Under the pieces are notes generated by a model that saw only the letters and a program-made list of their open reading frames with translations, was not told the DNA's origin and made no database searches. The position numbers and the translations under genes are program-made. From JAGQSZ01 sp049647585 (lineage in GTDB: Bacteria > Actinomycetota > Acidimicrobiia > Acidimicrobiales > Microtrichaceae): a DNA stretch of 64,000 nt. The stretch lies in the NCBI GenBank assembly GCA_049647585.1, contig JBARXY010000001.1, positions 1-64,000 of the forward strand, read 5' to 3'. Positions 34,631 to 42,716 of the stretch are shown here, piece by piece; position 1 is the stretch's first letter, and each line of letters starts with the position of its first letter.

Positions 34631-35830
34631 ATGCCTCAGGGTGGTTGGGATGATGACCAGGGAGGTCGAGACGGGGACGACCACCTGTCCGACCCCTTCG
34701 ATGGACTCTCGCTGGATGACGCCTTCATTGGCGCAGCCGAGCACTCCGAACCATCCGCGGCGCAGCGTGAGCGGGCTCGCCGCCAGGCTGATCTGGCCCG
34801 CCGCCTCGCGGACGAAGAGTCACAACGCCTGAACGCCGCCCACCAGTTCCAGCGATACGCACCGGGCGACGAGCCGAGCAGGCGCCGATCGGGACGCACC
34901 TCATCACGGCCATTCTCGTCCGGAGGGTCGTCGTCAAAACCCGCCTCATCGAAGAGTTACTCGGCGAGGTTTAGGAGAGGAAGGCTCTCCGGTCTTTTGA
35001 AGTCGCGCCTACTAATCCTTGCGGTGGTCATTGTAATTGCAATTATTGCACTGGACTATTTCACGCCGAACGACGGGGTCGATCTTCCGGGCGACCAGGC
35101 GGTCAGCATTCCGCGCCCTGAGACATGGCCTCCGGCGGTCAAGGACCCATCCCCAACCCCACTGGGGGAGCCCGCAGAAGTGCCAGCAGCGGGTGGGAAT
35201 TTCAAGTTCATTCAGCTCCAGGACGACCGCAAAACACCCGTGGCCTATGACCCCTGCCGCGAGATCCATTACGTCACACGACCGGGCGGTCCCCCTCAGG
35301 GGCAACGGCTGATCCGCGAGTCGATCGCTGAACTCTCCAAGGCAACCGGACTCCAGTTCATCGACGACGGGGCCACAGACGAAGGTCCCAGCAAGGACCG
35401 AGCCCCCTACCAGCCCGACCGCTACGGCGAACGGTGGGCACCGGTCCTCATCGCCTGGTCCGACCCGGTTGAATCGCCCCAGCTCGGCAAGGTCGACCCG
35501 GCCTCACCCCTCACGTCGGCGGCGGGTTTCGCGGGGAGTCAGGCCGTAGGGCCGGCGGTTCCGATGGGCGAGTCGCCGACGCTGGTCTACGTCACCGGCT
35601 CAGTGGTACTTGATGGCCCTGACTTCACCCAGATGATCTCAGCACCGTCCGGCTTGGAACAGGCTCGAGGAGTAATCATCCACGAGTTGGGACACCTGGC
35701 CGGCCTGGATCATGTGGACGACCCGACACAGATCATGTTTCCGACCGTCAATGAAGCTCGGACCTATCAGTCCGGCGACCTCAAGGGACTGGCCGAGTTG
35801 GGACGTGGCCGCTGCATGCCCGAGGTATAG
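34631..35830 (+). CDS. Membrane-anchored metzincin-like metalloprotease, second of the pair
   Basis: This 399-residue paralogue of the preceding protein has an acidic N-terminus, a basic segment, a transmembrane helix near residue 130 (LLILAVVIVIAIIALDYF) and an extracytoplasmic protease domain. Shared blocks include PVAYDPCREIHYVT, FIDDGATDE, YQPDRYGERWAPVLIAWS and the zinc site HELGHLAGLDH with Met-turn QIMFP. It lacks the Ser/Thr insert of its neighbour. The ATG at 34631 is chosen. The spacing of 81 bases suggests joint transcription. Metzincins of this layout resemble bacterial matrixin-like proteases. Confidence 0.78.
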   Translation: MPQGGWDDDQGGRDGDDHLSDPFDGLSLDDAFIGAAEHSEPSAAQRERARRQADLARRLADEESQRLNAAHQFQRYAPGDEPSRRRSGRTSSRPFSSGGSSSKPASSKSYSARFRRGRLSGLLKSRLLILAVVIVIAIIALDYFTPNDGVDLPGDQAVSIPRPETWPPAVKDPSPTPLGEPAEVPAAGGNFKFIQLQDDRKTPVAYDPCREIHYVTRPGGPPQGQRLIRESIAELSKATGLQFIDDGATDEGPSKDRAPYQPDRYGERWAPVLIAWSDPVESPQLGKVDPASPLTSAAGFAGSQAVGPAVPMGESPTLVYVTGSVVLDGPDFTQMISAPSGLEQARGVIIHELGHLAGLDHVDDPTQIMFPTVNEARTYQSGDLKGLAELGRGRCMPEV

Positions 35831-35874
35831 CGATCGGGCTCTCGGGTGTCTTCCCGCCATGAAACCACTTGTCT

Positions 35875-35899
35875 ACAACATGTATACTCACGGTGTTGT
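35875..35899 (+). promoter_or_regulatory. Candidate icd promoter with flanking inverted repeat
   Basis: A TATACT box at 35883-35888 lies 39 bases before the icd start. It is flanked by the arms ACAACA (35875-35880) and TGTTGT (35894-35899), so a repressor bound there would cover the promoter. No good -35 box is seen, which lowers confidence. Confidence 0.4.
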
Positions 35900-35926
35900 T
35901 GACTCCCCAAAGGGCAGGTTTCGCGA

Positions 35927-37150
35927 ATGGCAAAGATCAAGGTCCAGAACCCAGTCGTCGAACTCGACGGCGACGAGATGACCAGAATCATCTGGGACTT
36001 CATCAAGCAGCAGCTGATCCTGCCCTACCTGGACGTTGATCTGAAGTACTACGACCTGTCGATCCAGTCCCGTGACGCGACGAACGACCAGATCACGATC
36101 GACTCCGCCAACGCCATCAAGGAGTTCGGCGTCGGCGTGAAGTGCGCGACCATCACCCCGGACGAAGCTCGCGTCGAGGAATTCGGCTTGAAGGAAATGT
36201 GGCGCTCCCCCAACGGGACGATCCGCAACATCCTCGGCGGTGTCGTGTTCCGTGAGCCGATCATCTGCTCGAACATCCCCCGTCTGGTTCCGGGTTGGAC
36301 CAAGCCGATCGTCATCGGCCGTCACGCCCACGGCGACCAGTACAAGGCCACCGACTTCAAGGTCCCGAGCGGTGGGACCGTGACCATCACCTACACGCCT
36401 TCTGACGGATCGGCGCCGATCGAGCACGAGATCGTCCAGATGCCCGAGGACGGCGGCGTCATCATGGGCATGTACAACTTCAACGACTCGATCCGGGACT
36501 TCGCCCGTGCGTCGTTCCGCTACGGCCTGCAGCGCAACTACCCCGTCTACCTCTCCACCAAGAACACGATCCTCAAGGCCTACGACGGTCAGTTCAAGGA
36601 CCTGTTCCAGGAAGTGTTCGACGCCGAGTTCGCCGATCAGTTCTCCGCAGCTGGACTCACCTATGAGCACCGCCTGATCGATGACATGGTCGCCGCCTCA
36701 CTGAAGTGGGATGGCGGTTATGTCTGGGCGTGCAAGAACTACGACGGTGACGTGCAGTCCGACATCGTCGCCCAAGGCTTCGGCTCACTGGGCCTGATGA
36801 CCTCCGTCCTCATGACCCCGGACGGCCAGACGGTCGAGGCCGAAGCAGCGCACGGCACGGTCACCCGCCACTACCGCGAGCATCAGAAGGGCAACCCCAC
36901 CTCGACGAACCCGATCGCCTCGATCTTCGCCTGGACCCGTGGTCTGGCCCACCGGGGCAAGCTCGACGGCACTCCCGAGGTGACCGCATTCGCCGACGCC
37001 GTCGAGGCCGTCTGCGTAGCTACGGTTGAAGGCGGCCAGATGACCAAGGACCTCGCCCTGCTCGTCGGTAAGGACCAGCCGTGGCTTACTACCGAAGAGT
37101 TCCTCGCGGCACTCGACAACAACCTCCAGGCCCGCATGGCCAAGAGCTGA
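35927..37150 (+). CDS. icd: NADP-dependent isocitrate dehydrogenase (homodimeric, eukaryotic-like)
   Basis: This 407-residue enzyme has the subfamily start KIKVQNPVVELDGDEMTRIIW, the substrate Ser/Arg block SPNGTIRNILGGVVFREPI, PGWTKPIVIGRHAHGDQY, the KWDGGYVWACKNYDGDVQSD metal site and the EAEAAHGTVTRHYR NADP segment. This is the IDH1/IDH2-like class shared by mitochondria and some bacteria, unlike the E. coli type. It converts isocitrate to 2-oxoglutarate and supplies NADPH. No strong Shine-Dalgarno is visible before the ATG at 35927. Confidence 0.94.
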   Translation: MAKIKVQNPVVELDGDEMTRIIWDFIKQQLILPYLDVDLKYYDLSIQSRDATNDQITIDSANAIKEFGVGVKCATITPDEARVEEFGLKEMWRSPNGTIRNILGGVVFREPIICSNIPRLVPGWTKPIVIGRHAHGDQYKATDFKVPSGGTVTITYTPSDGSAPIEHEIVQMPEDGGVIMGMYNFNDSIRDFARASFRYGLQRNYPVYLSTKNTILKAYDGQFKDLFQEVFDAEFADQFSAAGLTYEHRLIDDMVAASLKWDGGYVWACKNYDGDVQSDIVAQGFGSLGLMTSVLMTPDGQTVEAEAAHGTVTRHYREHQKGNPTSTNPIASIFAWTRGLAHRGKLDGTPEVTAFADAVEAVCVATVEGGQMTKDLALLVGKDQPWLTTEEFLAALDNNLQARMAKS

Positions 37151-37247
37151 CTCAGGCTGAGTCAGGCGATAGCGCAACTCCGGCCGTCAGCCACAAACGT
37201 TGCCCCGGTGACGAAGCCTGCGTCCGGTCGGCCCGGGCGCGCCGTTA

Positions 37248-37296
37248 GGCCGTTTGCGCCGTTTGCGGCCGTTTGCGGCCGTTTGCGGCCGTTTGA
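37248..37296. repeat. 10-bp tandem repeat downstream of icd
   Basis: About five units of ggccgtttgc, one of them short by a base, follow the icd stop codon by about 100 bases. The whole 37151-37418 interval has no gene. It also contains a ccccc/ggggg hairpin at 37318-37335 and palindrome copy 2. Confidence 0.8.
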
Positions 37297-37335
37297 ATCG
37301 CCCCGAACGAACGTGGTCCCCCAAATTTCAGGGGG

Positions 37336-37380
37336 AATTGTGATTGGAGTGGTCGAAATACGACCATTCCAATCACACCT
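37336..37380. repeat. Dispersed palindromic element, copy 2 (inverted orientation)
   Basis: The element has the same arms and length as copy 1 but its loop reads AAATA, the reverse complement of TATTT, so this copy is inserted the other way round. It lies between the convergent icd and AbiEi-like genes, directly after the ccccc/ggggg hairpin. Homology to copy 3 extends about 15 bases beyond one arm (the ctttcgttag segment). Confidence 0.85.
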
Positions 37381-37418
37381 CTAACGAAAGTCGATGGGGC
37401 GCTGCACCAGCGACTGAC

Positions 37419-38345
37419 TCAGAGGAACAGCTGAGCTCTTCGCTGGTAGGCCATGCGCACGTGGGAAGTGAATTCCGCAGGCCTTGTCGTGTGGGCCCAG
37501 TTCGCATACAGGAGTTCCCAGCCGAGTGCCGAGAGCAAGTTGTCCCGATTCTGATCGCGTCTGGAGTTCCGCACTCCGCTATGCCAGCGATCCGAATGCG
37601 CCTCTAGACCGAGCATGACTTCAGGCCATGCGGCGTCGAGTCTGGCCACGATCCTCCCGCTGTCATCGCGCACAACGTATTGCCGGATCGGTTGGGGAAG
37701 TCCGGCGGCCACGCACACCCGCTCAACCAGGCGCTCGAATTTCGAGTCCGGCAAAGGACCAGCGCGGTCTGGTCTGGCAAGCACCCGCTTCAGGGCACCG
37801 CATCCGCTCCGCCCCGGTCGATCGAGCCTTTCGAGAGCAGAATTGATGGCACGAACAGACGTGCCGGTCCGCAGGAGATGGTCGAGACCCTGTTCCACCT
37901 TGTCGTCGCCAACAACCGCTCCAAGGTCGATCAGAGTCCGGACCTTCGACGTGACCAGGATTCCGTGGACCGTGGTCACGTCGATGTCCTCAAGCTGTCT
38001 CGAGCGATGGCCGGTCAAAGGGGCCTCTGGAATGGGCCTGGACATCGGAACGGTCACCTCCGGTGACTCCCTTTCAAAGCCGTCGAATCTGTGGAGTCGT
38101 GCGGCGCCTCGGTGCGAAAGCACACCGCCACTTGAGAGTGTGGCGATCGATGCGTCCTGTGCCCAGGATGGGGTGGCCGAGGTCGATACCAGGATCCCTC
38201 GATGTGGGCTCACGAATTGGTGGTTCCTGACCAAGGTCCGTAACTGGGCTCGACTGACCCCGAGTTGTTTGGCCTCGGAAACTGTTGTGACTCCGTGGCG
38301 TTCGCTAGCGGCCCGGAGGAGTGCTGCGACAGCAGGCAGGTTCAT
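37419..38345 (-). CDS. AbiEi-type N-terminal domain plus DUF559-like endonuclease fold
   Basis: This 308-residue protein starts with a winged-helix AbiEi antitoxin-like region (VTTVSEAKQLGVSRAQLRTLVRNHQF, then HRGILVS). A middle helical part has TSKVRTLIDLGAVVG. The C-terminal part (LDAAWPEVMLGLEAHSDRWH, then RRDQNRDNLLSALGWELLYANW) resembles the Vsr/DUF559 nuclease fold with candidate Asp and Glu metal ligands. Such fused proteins are common and solitary in Actinobacteria; no AbiEii toxin gene is adjacent here. The biological role is not known. Confidence 0.72.
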   Translation of the reverse strand: MNLPAVAALLRAASERHGVTTVSEAKQLGVSRAQLRTLVRNHQFVSPHRGILVSTSATPSWAQDASIATLSSGGVLSHRGAARLHRFDGFERESPEVTVPMSRPIPEAPLTGHRSRQLEDIDVTTVHGILVTSKVRTLIDLGAVVGDDKVEQGLDHLLRTGTSVRAINSALERLDRPGRSGCGALKRVLARPDRAGPLPDSKFERLVERVCVAAGLPQPIRQYVVRDDSGRIVARLDAAWPEVMLGLEAHSDRWHSGVRNSRRDQNRDNLLSALGWELLYANWAHTTRPAEFTSHVRMAYQRRAQLFL

Positions 38346-38723
38346 CTACCGAGCGTCGTCGTCATCTCTCGAGGAGTCAGCGGGTCGTACGACCCCTGGC
38401 CGCGAGACCCCTGGCCGCGAGACCCCTGGCCGCGAGACCCCACAGAAGCGAGCGACAGCTTGGTCTCCGCCGAGGTGTTCGGGACCGGCAACCTGACGGG
38501 AACCCGCCTGGACCGACTTTTCGTTAGAAGTGTCATTGGAGTGGTCGTATTTCGACCACTCCAATCACACTTCCCGCCTCCTCCCAACGAATAGGGCGAA
38601 CCTCGCGGAAGAATTGATGGAGCAGCTCTGCATCTCGGAGGAAACACGAACTAGATTCACACCGCACGTGACGCATGGCACTGGCGAGTCGCTCGCACAG
38701 TCATCTTGCGGGAAATGGGGAAC
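38346..38723. repeat. Intergenic stretch with 15-bp tandem repeat
   Basis: About 380 bases between two divergent genes contain three exact units of gacccctggccgcga (38391-38435), palindrome copy 3 (38528-38572) and presumably both promoters. I see no convincing gene. Confidence 0.75.
38528..38572. repeat. Dispersed palindromic element, copy 3
   Basis: The 20-base arms (38528-38547, 38553-38572) around the loop TATTT match with a single mismatch. Orientation is as in copy 1. Unlike the other copies it lies upstream of two divergent genes, so simple termination does not explain its placement. Confidence 0.85.
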
Positions 38724-39284
38724 ATGGCACACATCGAATTGCCCGAGGGGATTGCGGGCATCCGCGGTCCGATGATGTTTCGGCCCGAGACCGCCGAACC
38801 ACTGAATGCATTGGCCGAAGTCCTACTGCGGGGCGAGAACTCGCTGACCCGCGGCGAACGTGAGCTCATTGCGTCACGAGTGTCGAGCCTCAACGAGTGC
38901 AAGTACTGCTGCAACGCCCATAGCGCGTTCGCCGCGGTGCAGCTCGAGGATGGTTGGAACCTGGTCGACAGCGTTCTGACCGACCCGGCGAGCGCTCCGG
39001 TCTCCCCGAAGATGGTGACGCTCCTTGCGATAGCTGACAAGGTCCAGGCCGGCGGCAAGTCGGTCACCGAGGATGATGTTGCCGCAGCACGAGCACAGGG
39101 AGCGACCGACACCGAGATCCACGACACCGTCCTGATCGCTGCGACGTTCTGCATGTTCAACCGCTACGTGGATGGACTCAACACCTGGGCTCCGGATGAC
39201 CGCGACTTCTACGAAGACCGTGCCCACATGATCGCCGAACACGGATACGTCAACGCTCTCCCCAGCAAGCCCGTAGTCAACTGA
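38724..39284 (+). CDS. AhpD/carboxymuconolactone-decarboxylase-like peroxidase-related protein
   Basis: This 186-residue protein contains the AhpD-type redox motif NECKYCCNAHSAFA (CxxC and His, near residue 55). The flanking helices LTRGERELIASRVSSLNEC and FCMFNRYVDGLNTW are typical of the peroxidase-related subfamily. It likely reduces peroxides through the cysteine pair. The ATG at 38724 follows GGAAATGGGG, with an alternative ATG six codons upstream. It is divergent from the AbiEi-like gene and precedes the RnfD-fusion gene by 129 bases. Confidence 0.82.
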   Translation: MAHIELPEGIAGIRGPMMFRPETAEPLNALAEVLLRGENSLTRGERELIASRVSSLNECKYCCNAHSAFAAVQLEDGWNLVDSVLTDPASAPVSPKMVTLLAIADKVQAGGKSVTEDDVAAARAQGATDTEIHDTVLIAATFCMFNRYVDGLNTWAPDDRDFYEDRAHMIAEHGYVNALPSKPVVN

Positions 39285-39413
39285 GCCCGTCAATCCGCAG
39301 AACCAACGAATCGTTGCCCTGCCGCCTACTGATCACCCAGCCGTGGCGCCCGGTCCGATGGCTCAGAACCCAGCGACACATCGCACTCTCAATGATGCAC
39401 AGCAGGAACCGCA

Positions 39414-42400
39414 GTGACTGAACGGCACCTGGGACGCTATCCCGTTCTCCTGCCGAAGTTTGCCGATCCCCGGATGCACCTGGCGGTCGTAACCACAACA
39501 CTGCAGGTTCTTGGTCAGGTCGCGTTCGACTTCAACGTCTCGATCGCCCAGATCCTGATCACCATGGCGGTCTGTGGGGCCATCGAATTCACGATCACCT
39601 TCACCCGCGACAAAACCATCGCCTGGCCGGCGAGCGCCATGCTCACCGGAAACGGCATCGCACTCATCTTGCGGGTCCCTGGCACCCAACACGGCGACTG
39701 GTGGAGTCTGCACGGGTGGTACATCTTCGTCGGAACGGCGGTGCTCGCAATGAGCTCCAAGTACCTGATCAGACGGCGCGGCAAGCACATCTTCAACCCG
39801 TCGAACTTCGCGCTTGTCGTGGTGTTCGTGGCCCTGGGTGAAAGTCGGGTAGACCCGCAGGTCCTGTGGTGGGGACCTCTGAGCATCCCAATCGTCATCG
39901 CGTTCGCGGTGATCATCGGCGGCAGCGTCGTCATTACGAGGAGGGTCAAACAGGGCTACAGCGCCCTGTCATTCTGGATCGTCTTTGCGATCTGCACGGG
40001 CGTCATCGCCGCGAGCGGGCACAGCATCACCGCCAACTGGCACGTCGGTCCCCTCGCGGGATTCGACTACTGGAAGCTGCTCGTCACCTCGCCCGAGGTG
40101 CTCGTCTTCCTTTTCTTCATGATCACCGATCCGAAGACGGCGCCGCGGGGAAGGGTCGGACAGACACTCTACGGCTCGGGCATCGCTGTGGTGAGCGCCC
40201 TGATCGTGTCGACCCAGAGCGGCGAGTTCGGAACCAAGGTCGGAATTCTCGGCGGGCTCGTGGTGCTCTGCCTGCTGGTCCGGGTCATCGAGGCCAGGGT
40301 CCCGGAGCCCAGAACCCCGGAGGATTCACTACCCCAGTGGCTCACAGAACGGGCCCGAGCCCGACCACTGCTCGGGCCGCTTGGAGTCATCGTTGCCGTA
40401 GCGGTCATGGGCGCACTGCTCGGCAGCGCGGGGCGGGCCACCGCCAGTGACTCGACGTACGGGACCGAGACCGCGGCGATCAACCGGCGGGCCGAGATGC
40501 GACTCTCTGCCGACCTGATTCCAGCAGCCAAGGTTGATCCGTCTCCCCAATCGGCCGGGGTCGACCTCACCAAGAAGCTCGCTGCCGATGTGGCCACCGA
40601 TGTCGCTCTCGGATTGCAGATCGAGGCGACGGCGATCGCCCAGTCCGATGTCGAGTTGGCGACCGCTGCGGTTACCGGGGTCCGGCTGGTCCAGGCCACC
40701 TCCACCATAAAGGCCGGCCGGGGTGGCGAGTCCTCGACGCTCCCAGCGGCCCCACCTACCGAGTACCGGTTCAAGGCGCTCACTCTTACGCTGATCAAGC
40801 CCGACGGCGGTCCACAGACTCCGCCCGAACTGGCCGTCAAGGTTGAGGGCGAGACGGTCGACGCCAGTGGTGAGGCGAAGCCGCTGAACAGCACCTTCAC
40901 CGTGCGCCAGGTCGACGGCGTGTATCTGATCTCGAACGAATACGACGCCGGAGGCAAGCCCGTAGGTGATCAACGGACATCCACAGATTCGTCCATCGAG
41001 GCCGCTCTCGACACCCAGTTCCCCACTGCAACGCCGGAGCAGTCTGCCGGGCTGAGGTTCCGAGAAGTGAGCTCCGAGGTTGGACTCACCCAACCCCACG
41101 GGCGGGGAGCCATGGCAGAGGAGCCATTGGCGTTCACCGGCGGGGCGGCGGTCGGCGACTTCGATGATGACGGCTACCCAGACATATTCCTGACACGCGT
41201 CGGGCTGCCGAACCTCCTCTACCGCAATGATGGCGGACACTTCAACGATGTGACTGCCGGATCCGGGATCGAGGGTCTTCCAACGGATTCGGGTTCGACC
41301 GGTGCCACATGGGTCGACATAGACGCTGACGGACATCTGGACCTGATCGTCCTGGGACTTGGGTCAACTCCGAACCGGCTGTACCTGGGCGACGGAGCCG
41401 GTCACTTCCGCGACGCAACCGAATCTTGGGGACTGCCGAGCGCCGCCAACCCGGATCCTGACGCCACGGGGTTCAGCATCGCGGCGACTGACTATGACCA
41501 CGACGGTCATGTCGACCTGGCGATCGTGGGGATCGACCCCTATGAGACATTGACCGGTCTGGCGAAGGCCAATATCGCTGGCGCCGAAATCTGCAGCAAT
41601 GCTGCCGAGAAGGTCAGGCGTGACATCGCCTCCGCGGCATCGAAGCCTGATGCGACGGAGGCTGGTCTGACCCGACTTCTGCGCAATACGGGCAGCTCGT
41701 TCGAGGACCGGACAACGTCGATCGGCATCGATCCGACCTCGCTACTGGCGAGTGCTGTCCGTTTCGTCGACGTCGACGGGGACGGCTGGGATGACTTGGT
41801 CATCGGCGGGCAGCTGTGTACCTCGAGGGTGTTGCTGAACGACACCAAGGGCGGATTCACCGACGCGACAGGCGGCTCTGGTTTGGAATCCATCGAGACT
41901 GCCAACGGGCTTGAGATTCTCGACGCCAACGGGGACGGCCGCTTCGACCTGTTCACCACCGGGGTCTCGTATCCCACTGCCTCGGGCAAGTGTCCCCTGC
42001 GAGAGCCCCGATGGGGTTGTGGTGGCAATCATCTGATGCTCAACAATGGCGACGGGAGCTTTGCTGACGCGACGGGCGACTTCGGCGTCAACGACGCTAA
42101 GTGGGCTTGGGGATCGATCGCCACGGACCTGAACAACGACGGGCTGGACGATCTGTTGGTTGCGACCGGACTGTCGAACGTCGCCACGCTCGCTCCTCCT
42201 GGCGAGGTGAAGGACCTGGAGTTCTTCGAGCGGAGCCGCGACACCACCGCTCGGCTCTGGCTCGGCATCGGCGGTGCCGATACGCCACTTCCCGAGGTTG
42301 CCGGACAAGTGGGACTTGATCGGACCTCGAACAGCAAGGCCGCCGTTGCGGCCGACTTCGACCGGGATGGGCTGACCGATCTACTCATCATCGATACCGT

Positions 42401-42716
42401 CGGTCACCCGGCGCTCTACCGCAACGAAACAGCCAACTCCAACCATTGGATCTCTATCGAGCTGAACGACGATGGCTCCGCGAACAGGCGGGCGATCGGC
42501 GCAACGCTCACTCTGGACCTGGGCGAAGGCGTGCCCGTGTCGAAGCGAGTCGGCGCTGACCGGTCCTTCCAGAGCGGTGGACCGACAACTACGCATGTCG
42601 GTCTGGGTCACCGAGAAGCGATCAAACAGCTCACGATTCGTTGGCCCGATGGAGTTACACAGACACTCAGGGACGTTCCTGCGGACCAACATTTGGAGGT
42701 GACCTATGAGCGGTGA
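39414..42716 (+). CDS. RnfD/NqrB-like membrane domain fused to FG-GAP and ASPIC/UnbV domains
   Basis: This 1100-residue protein has an N-terminal part (residues about 10-345) of many transmembrane helices, with KHIFNPSNFALV and FFMITDPKTAPRGRVGQTLYG motifs that match RnfD/NqrB quinone-reductase subunits. I did not find the S-G-A-T flavin-attachment motif. A middle extracytoplasmic region (about 350-550) has no recognised domain. From about 560 onward there are six or seven calcium-binding-type FG-GAP repeats of DxDxDGxxD form, and the end (residues about 1000-1095) is an ASPIC/UnbV domain. The GTG at 39414 has a weak ribosome site. It overlaps the next gene by 11 bases. The function is unknown; a membrane-anchored redox-linked surface protein is a possibility. 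Confidence 0.8.
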   Translation: MTERHLGRYPVLLPKFADPRMHLAVVTTTLQVLGQVAFDFNVSIAQILITMAVCGAIEFTITFTRDKTIAWPASAMLTGNGIALILRVPGTQHGDWWSLHGWYIFVGTAVLAMSSKYLIRRRGKHIFNPSNFALVVVFVALGESRVDPQVLWWGPLSIPIVIAFAVIIGGSVVITRRVKQGYSALSFWIVFAICTGVIAASGHSITANWHVGPLAGFDYWKLLVTSPEVLVFLFFMITDPKTAPRGRVGQTLYGSGIAVVSALIVSTQSGEFGTKVGILGGLVVLCLLVRVIEARVPEPRTPEDSLPQWLTERARARPLLGPLGVIVAVAVMGALLGSAGRATASDSTYGTETAAINRRAEMRLSADLIPAAKVDPSPQSAGVDLTKKLAADVATDVALGLQIEATAIAQSDVELATAAVTGVRLVQATSTIKAGRGGESSTLPAAPPTEYRFKALTLTLIKPDGGPQTPPELAVKVEGETVDASGEAKPLNSTFTVRQVDGVYLISNEYDAGGKPVGDQRTSTDSSIEAALDTQFPTATPEQSAGLRFREVSSEVGLTQPHGRGAMAEEPLAFTGGAAVGDFDDDGYPDIFLTRVGLPNLLYRNDGGHFNDVTAGSGIEGLPTDSGSTGATWVDIDADGHLDLIVLGLGSTPNRLYLGDGAGHFRDATESWGLPSAANPDPDATGFSIAATDYDHDGHVDLAIVGIDPYETLTGLAKANIAGAEICSNAAEKVRRDIASAASKPDATEAGLTRLLRNTGSSFEDRTTSIGIDPTSLLASAVRFVDVDGDGWDDLVIGGQLCTSRVLLNDTKGGFTDATGGSGLESIETANGLEILDANGDGRFDLFTTGVSYPTASGKCPLREPRWGCGGNHLMLNNGDGSFADATGDFGVNDAKWAWGSIATDLNNDGLDDLLVATGLSNVATLAPPGEVKDLEFFERSRDTTARLWLGIGGADTPLPEVAGQVGLDRTSNSKAAVAADFDRDGLTDLLIIDTVGHPALYRNETANSNHWISIELNDDGSANRRAIGATLTLDLGEGVPVSKRVGADRSFQSGGPTTTHVGLGHREAIKQLTIRWPDGVTQTLRDVPADQHLEVTYER

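Noticed and set aside
38391..38435. 15-bp tandem repeat as a CRISPR or origin iteron set
   Set aside because: Units are contiguous without spacers, GC-rich and not accompanied by a replication initiator gene.
39277..39381. A 34-codon minus-strand peptide (MCRWVLSHRTGRHGW...) between the AhpD-like and RnfD-fusion genes
   Set aside because: It overlaps the AhpD gene end, has no ribosome site, and could be chance translation of a GC-rich spacer.
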